From assembly GCA_902459845.2 (NCBI GenBank), contig CABPSV020000282.1, positions 1 to 18,676 of the forward strand: a DNA stretch of 18,676 bases, written 5' to 3'. Shown piece by piece: positions 17,633 to 18,676 of the stretch. Numbering within the stretch: the first letter of the stretch is position 1; each line of letters begins with the position of its first letter. Below the pieces are notes generated by a model that was not told where the DNA came from, made no database searches, and saw nothing but the letters and a program-made list of their open reading frames with translations. Both the position numbers and the translations under genes were made by a program. Origin of the DNA: Hepatocystis sp. ex Piliocolobus tephrosceles (taxonomy: Eukaryota; Apicomplexa; Aconoidasida; Haemosporida; Plasmodiidae).

Positions 17633-17654
17633 GTTATTTTTTATTTTAAACAAT

Positions 17655-18676
17655 TCATACGTCAAAGCCGTAAGCATTTCGTAACGACATTTTTAAAGTG
17701 TGGAAGTTTTTTGTTCTTAGGACATGCTCAGGAAGTTTATTTAATTTTAAATATTCCATTTGGATTGTATCCTTTAAATACTGCTTTATCTCTGAACTAT
17801 TTAAAAATGTGATTAATTTTAATACACATGTTAAAATAGAGACTTTCACAAAATTATCTACATCCCGGTTTAGTAATAAAAGCAATTCTTCAATAATAAA
17901 AATATTTTTTTTTTCACTCGCGCTTCCACTTGTACATGTATGAATATTGTCAGCATCAGACGTACTGTCAGTATTAATTATATTTTTAACACCCACAATA
18001 AATTCGACATTTCCATTCGAATTGGAATCCGGCAAACTTGTAACAGAACTCATGGTGTCTAAACAAGGTATATTATTTTTAGCAATAATCATATCATTGG
18101 TAGTTGTAGAATTGTTCATACTATCATTCATTTCAGAATCACTCATATTGTCCGTATCACTTTCATAAAGAAACGTCTTCTTAGTTACAGAAATATATGC
18201 CTTATCATTTTTTGTCTGTTTATGTATTTTTTTTTGTTTCTTTGATGGTACTTCCGTATTCAGCTTGTGAGATAAATAAGTATTAATTTGTTCATTGTTA
18301 TGTTTATTTGGTAATTTTTTGCAGATATTTGGTTGAGCATTATTAGTATTTTTTTGCACTTCCTCTTCAGTATAGTGAGCACGCAAATTTTGTTTCATTT
18401 TTTTTGATATATGATCATTTTTTAATTTATTTTTATCAAATAAAAAAAAATAAAATATAGATGAAATGATATCTGCATTAAATTTATTTTGTTTTGAATT
18501 ATAAATAAAATTATTTTTACTTACTTTTGGAGTTCCTTTTTCTAATAAACAAACTGATGCAAGATAATTTAATTTATTTAACATATTGTATGTATCTATA
18601 TTTTTTCGTTTTATTAATTCCATATCGATTATATTAAATTTATAATTGTGACATAAAAAAATATGGGTTCGTAGAA
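17655..18676 (-). CDS. Uncharacterised protein, N-terminus possibly outside the window
   Basis: The minus frame ending at 17655 has its first visible ATG at 18623 (322 residues). The same frame stays open to base 18676, reading LRTHIFLCHNYKFNIID before that Met, with no stop. The protein may therefore start further upstream, or have an exon junction there. Residues 1-90 from the visible Met are mostly hydrophobic/basic helices (LNKLNYLASVCLLEK). The middle is a low-complexity S/T/N/D-rich linker with a Lys-rich patch (VPSKKQKKIHKQTK), possibly a nuclear signal. The C-terminal 90 residues form a helical block (IFIIEELLLLLNRDVDNF; VSILTCVLKLITFL) ending RNAYGFDV. I recognise no family. Leu-rich helices without charge gaps do not look like a classic membrane span. 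Confidence 0.68.
   Translation of the reverse strand, partial: LRTHIFLCHNYKFNIIDMELIKRKNIDTYNMLNKLNYLASVCLLEKGTPKVSKNNFIYNSKQNKFNADIISSIFYFFLFDKNKLKNDHISKKMKQNLRAHYTEEEVQKNTNNAQPNICKKLPNKHNNEQINTYLSHKLNTEVPSKKQKKIHKQTKNDKAYISVTKKTFLYESDTDNMSDSEMNDSMNNSTTTNDMIIAKNNIPCLDTMSSVTSLPDSNSNGNVEFIVGVKNIINTDSTSDADNIHTCTSGSASEKKNIFIIEELLLLLNRDVDNFVKVSILTCVLKLITFLNSSEIKQYLKDTIQMEYLKLNKLPEHVLRTKNFHTLKMSLRNAYGFDV

Larger units (their letters stand above)
16867..17654. terminator. Convergent 3' flank between the J-protein and the last gene
   Basis: A 788-bp gene-free stretch between converging stop codons. It contains a 29-bp repeat (16903-16985), poly(T) (17062-17086), poly(A) (17287-17309) and a cattttttt array (17489-17632). 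No RNA gene or discrete terminator is recognisable. Confidence 0.55.

Noticed and set aside
17425..17812. FFFH-type plus frames before the last gene
   Set aside because: They come from the cattttttt array and run into the antisense of the real minus-strand gene.
2713..18676. tRNA or other structured RNA genes in the intergenic DNA
   Set aside because: Reading both strands, I saw no cloverleaf-like GC-rich segment or B-box. A tRNAscan or Rfam run would be needed to exclude them formally.

Overview
The window looks like nuclear DNA from a malaria parasite (genus Plasmodium). It is extremely AT-rich, with long homopolymeric A/T runs, (TA)n tracts and minisatellites filling long intergenic stretches. 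Genes are compact, often have one or two exons, are split by short AT-rich introns, and carry N/K/D-rich low-complexity inserts. One gene encodes an apicoplast-type protein with a bipartite leader. I cannot fix the species from sequence alone.

Layout, left to right. (1) 1-2712, minus strand: an N-rich protein, cut off by the window edge, with a VHS domain followed by a GAT-like helical bundle, then DPW and DPF peptides and a 24-bp/8-residue tandem array. I read it as a TOM1-type ubiquitin/clathrin adaptor. (2) 2713-5923: a divergent intergenic region holding a 14-bp minisatellite, a polypurine tract and a large 16-bp minisatellite. (3) 5924-7971, plus strand: a two-exon gene for the nuclear-encoded alpha subunit of the bacterial-type (apicoplast) RNA polymerase. 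A small first exon supplies the signal peptide. (4) 7972-9521: repeat-rich 3' flank. (5) 9522-9806, plus: a 94-residue basic membrane-anchored protein of unknown function. (6) 10907-12155, plus: a two-exon, probably beta-propeller protein interrupted by a poly-Asp insert. (7) 12721-14787, minus: an organellar-looking DEAD-box RNA helicase (Mss116-like) with an octapeptide array. (8) 15718-16866, plus: a J-domain protein of the DNAJC8/Spf31 splicing-associated type. (9) 17655-18676, minus: an unidentified protein whose N-terminus may lie outside the window.

The genes do not form an operon or an obvious single pathway. There are two divergent pairs (VHS adaptor/RpoA and helicase/J-protein) and two convergent pairs (propeller/helicase and J-protein/unknown). 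Themes that recur are organelle gene expression (RpoA, possibly the helicase), RNA processing (J-protein) and endosomal trafficking (VHS-GAT). No tRNA, rRNA, CRISPR array or transposon was recognised. The most interesting items are the VHS-GAT adaptor with AP-2-binding-type peptides, the reconstructed spliced leader of RpoA, and several inverted repeats in promoter regions.
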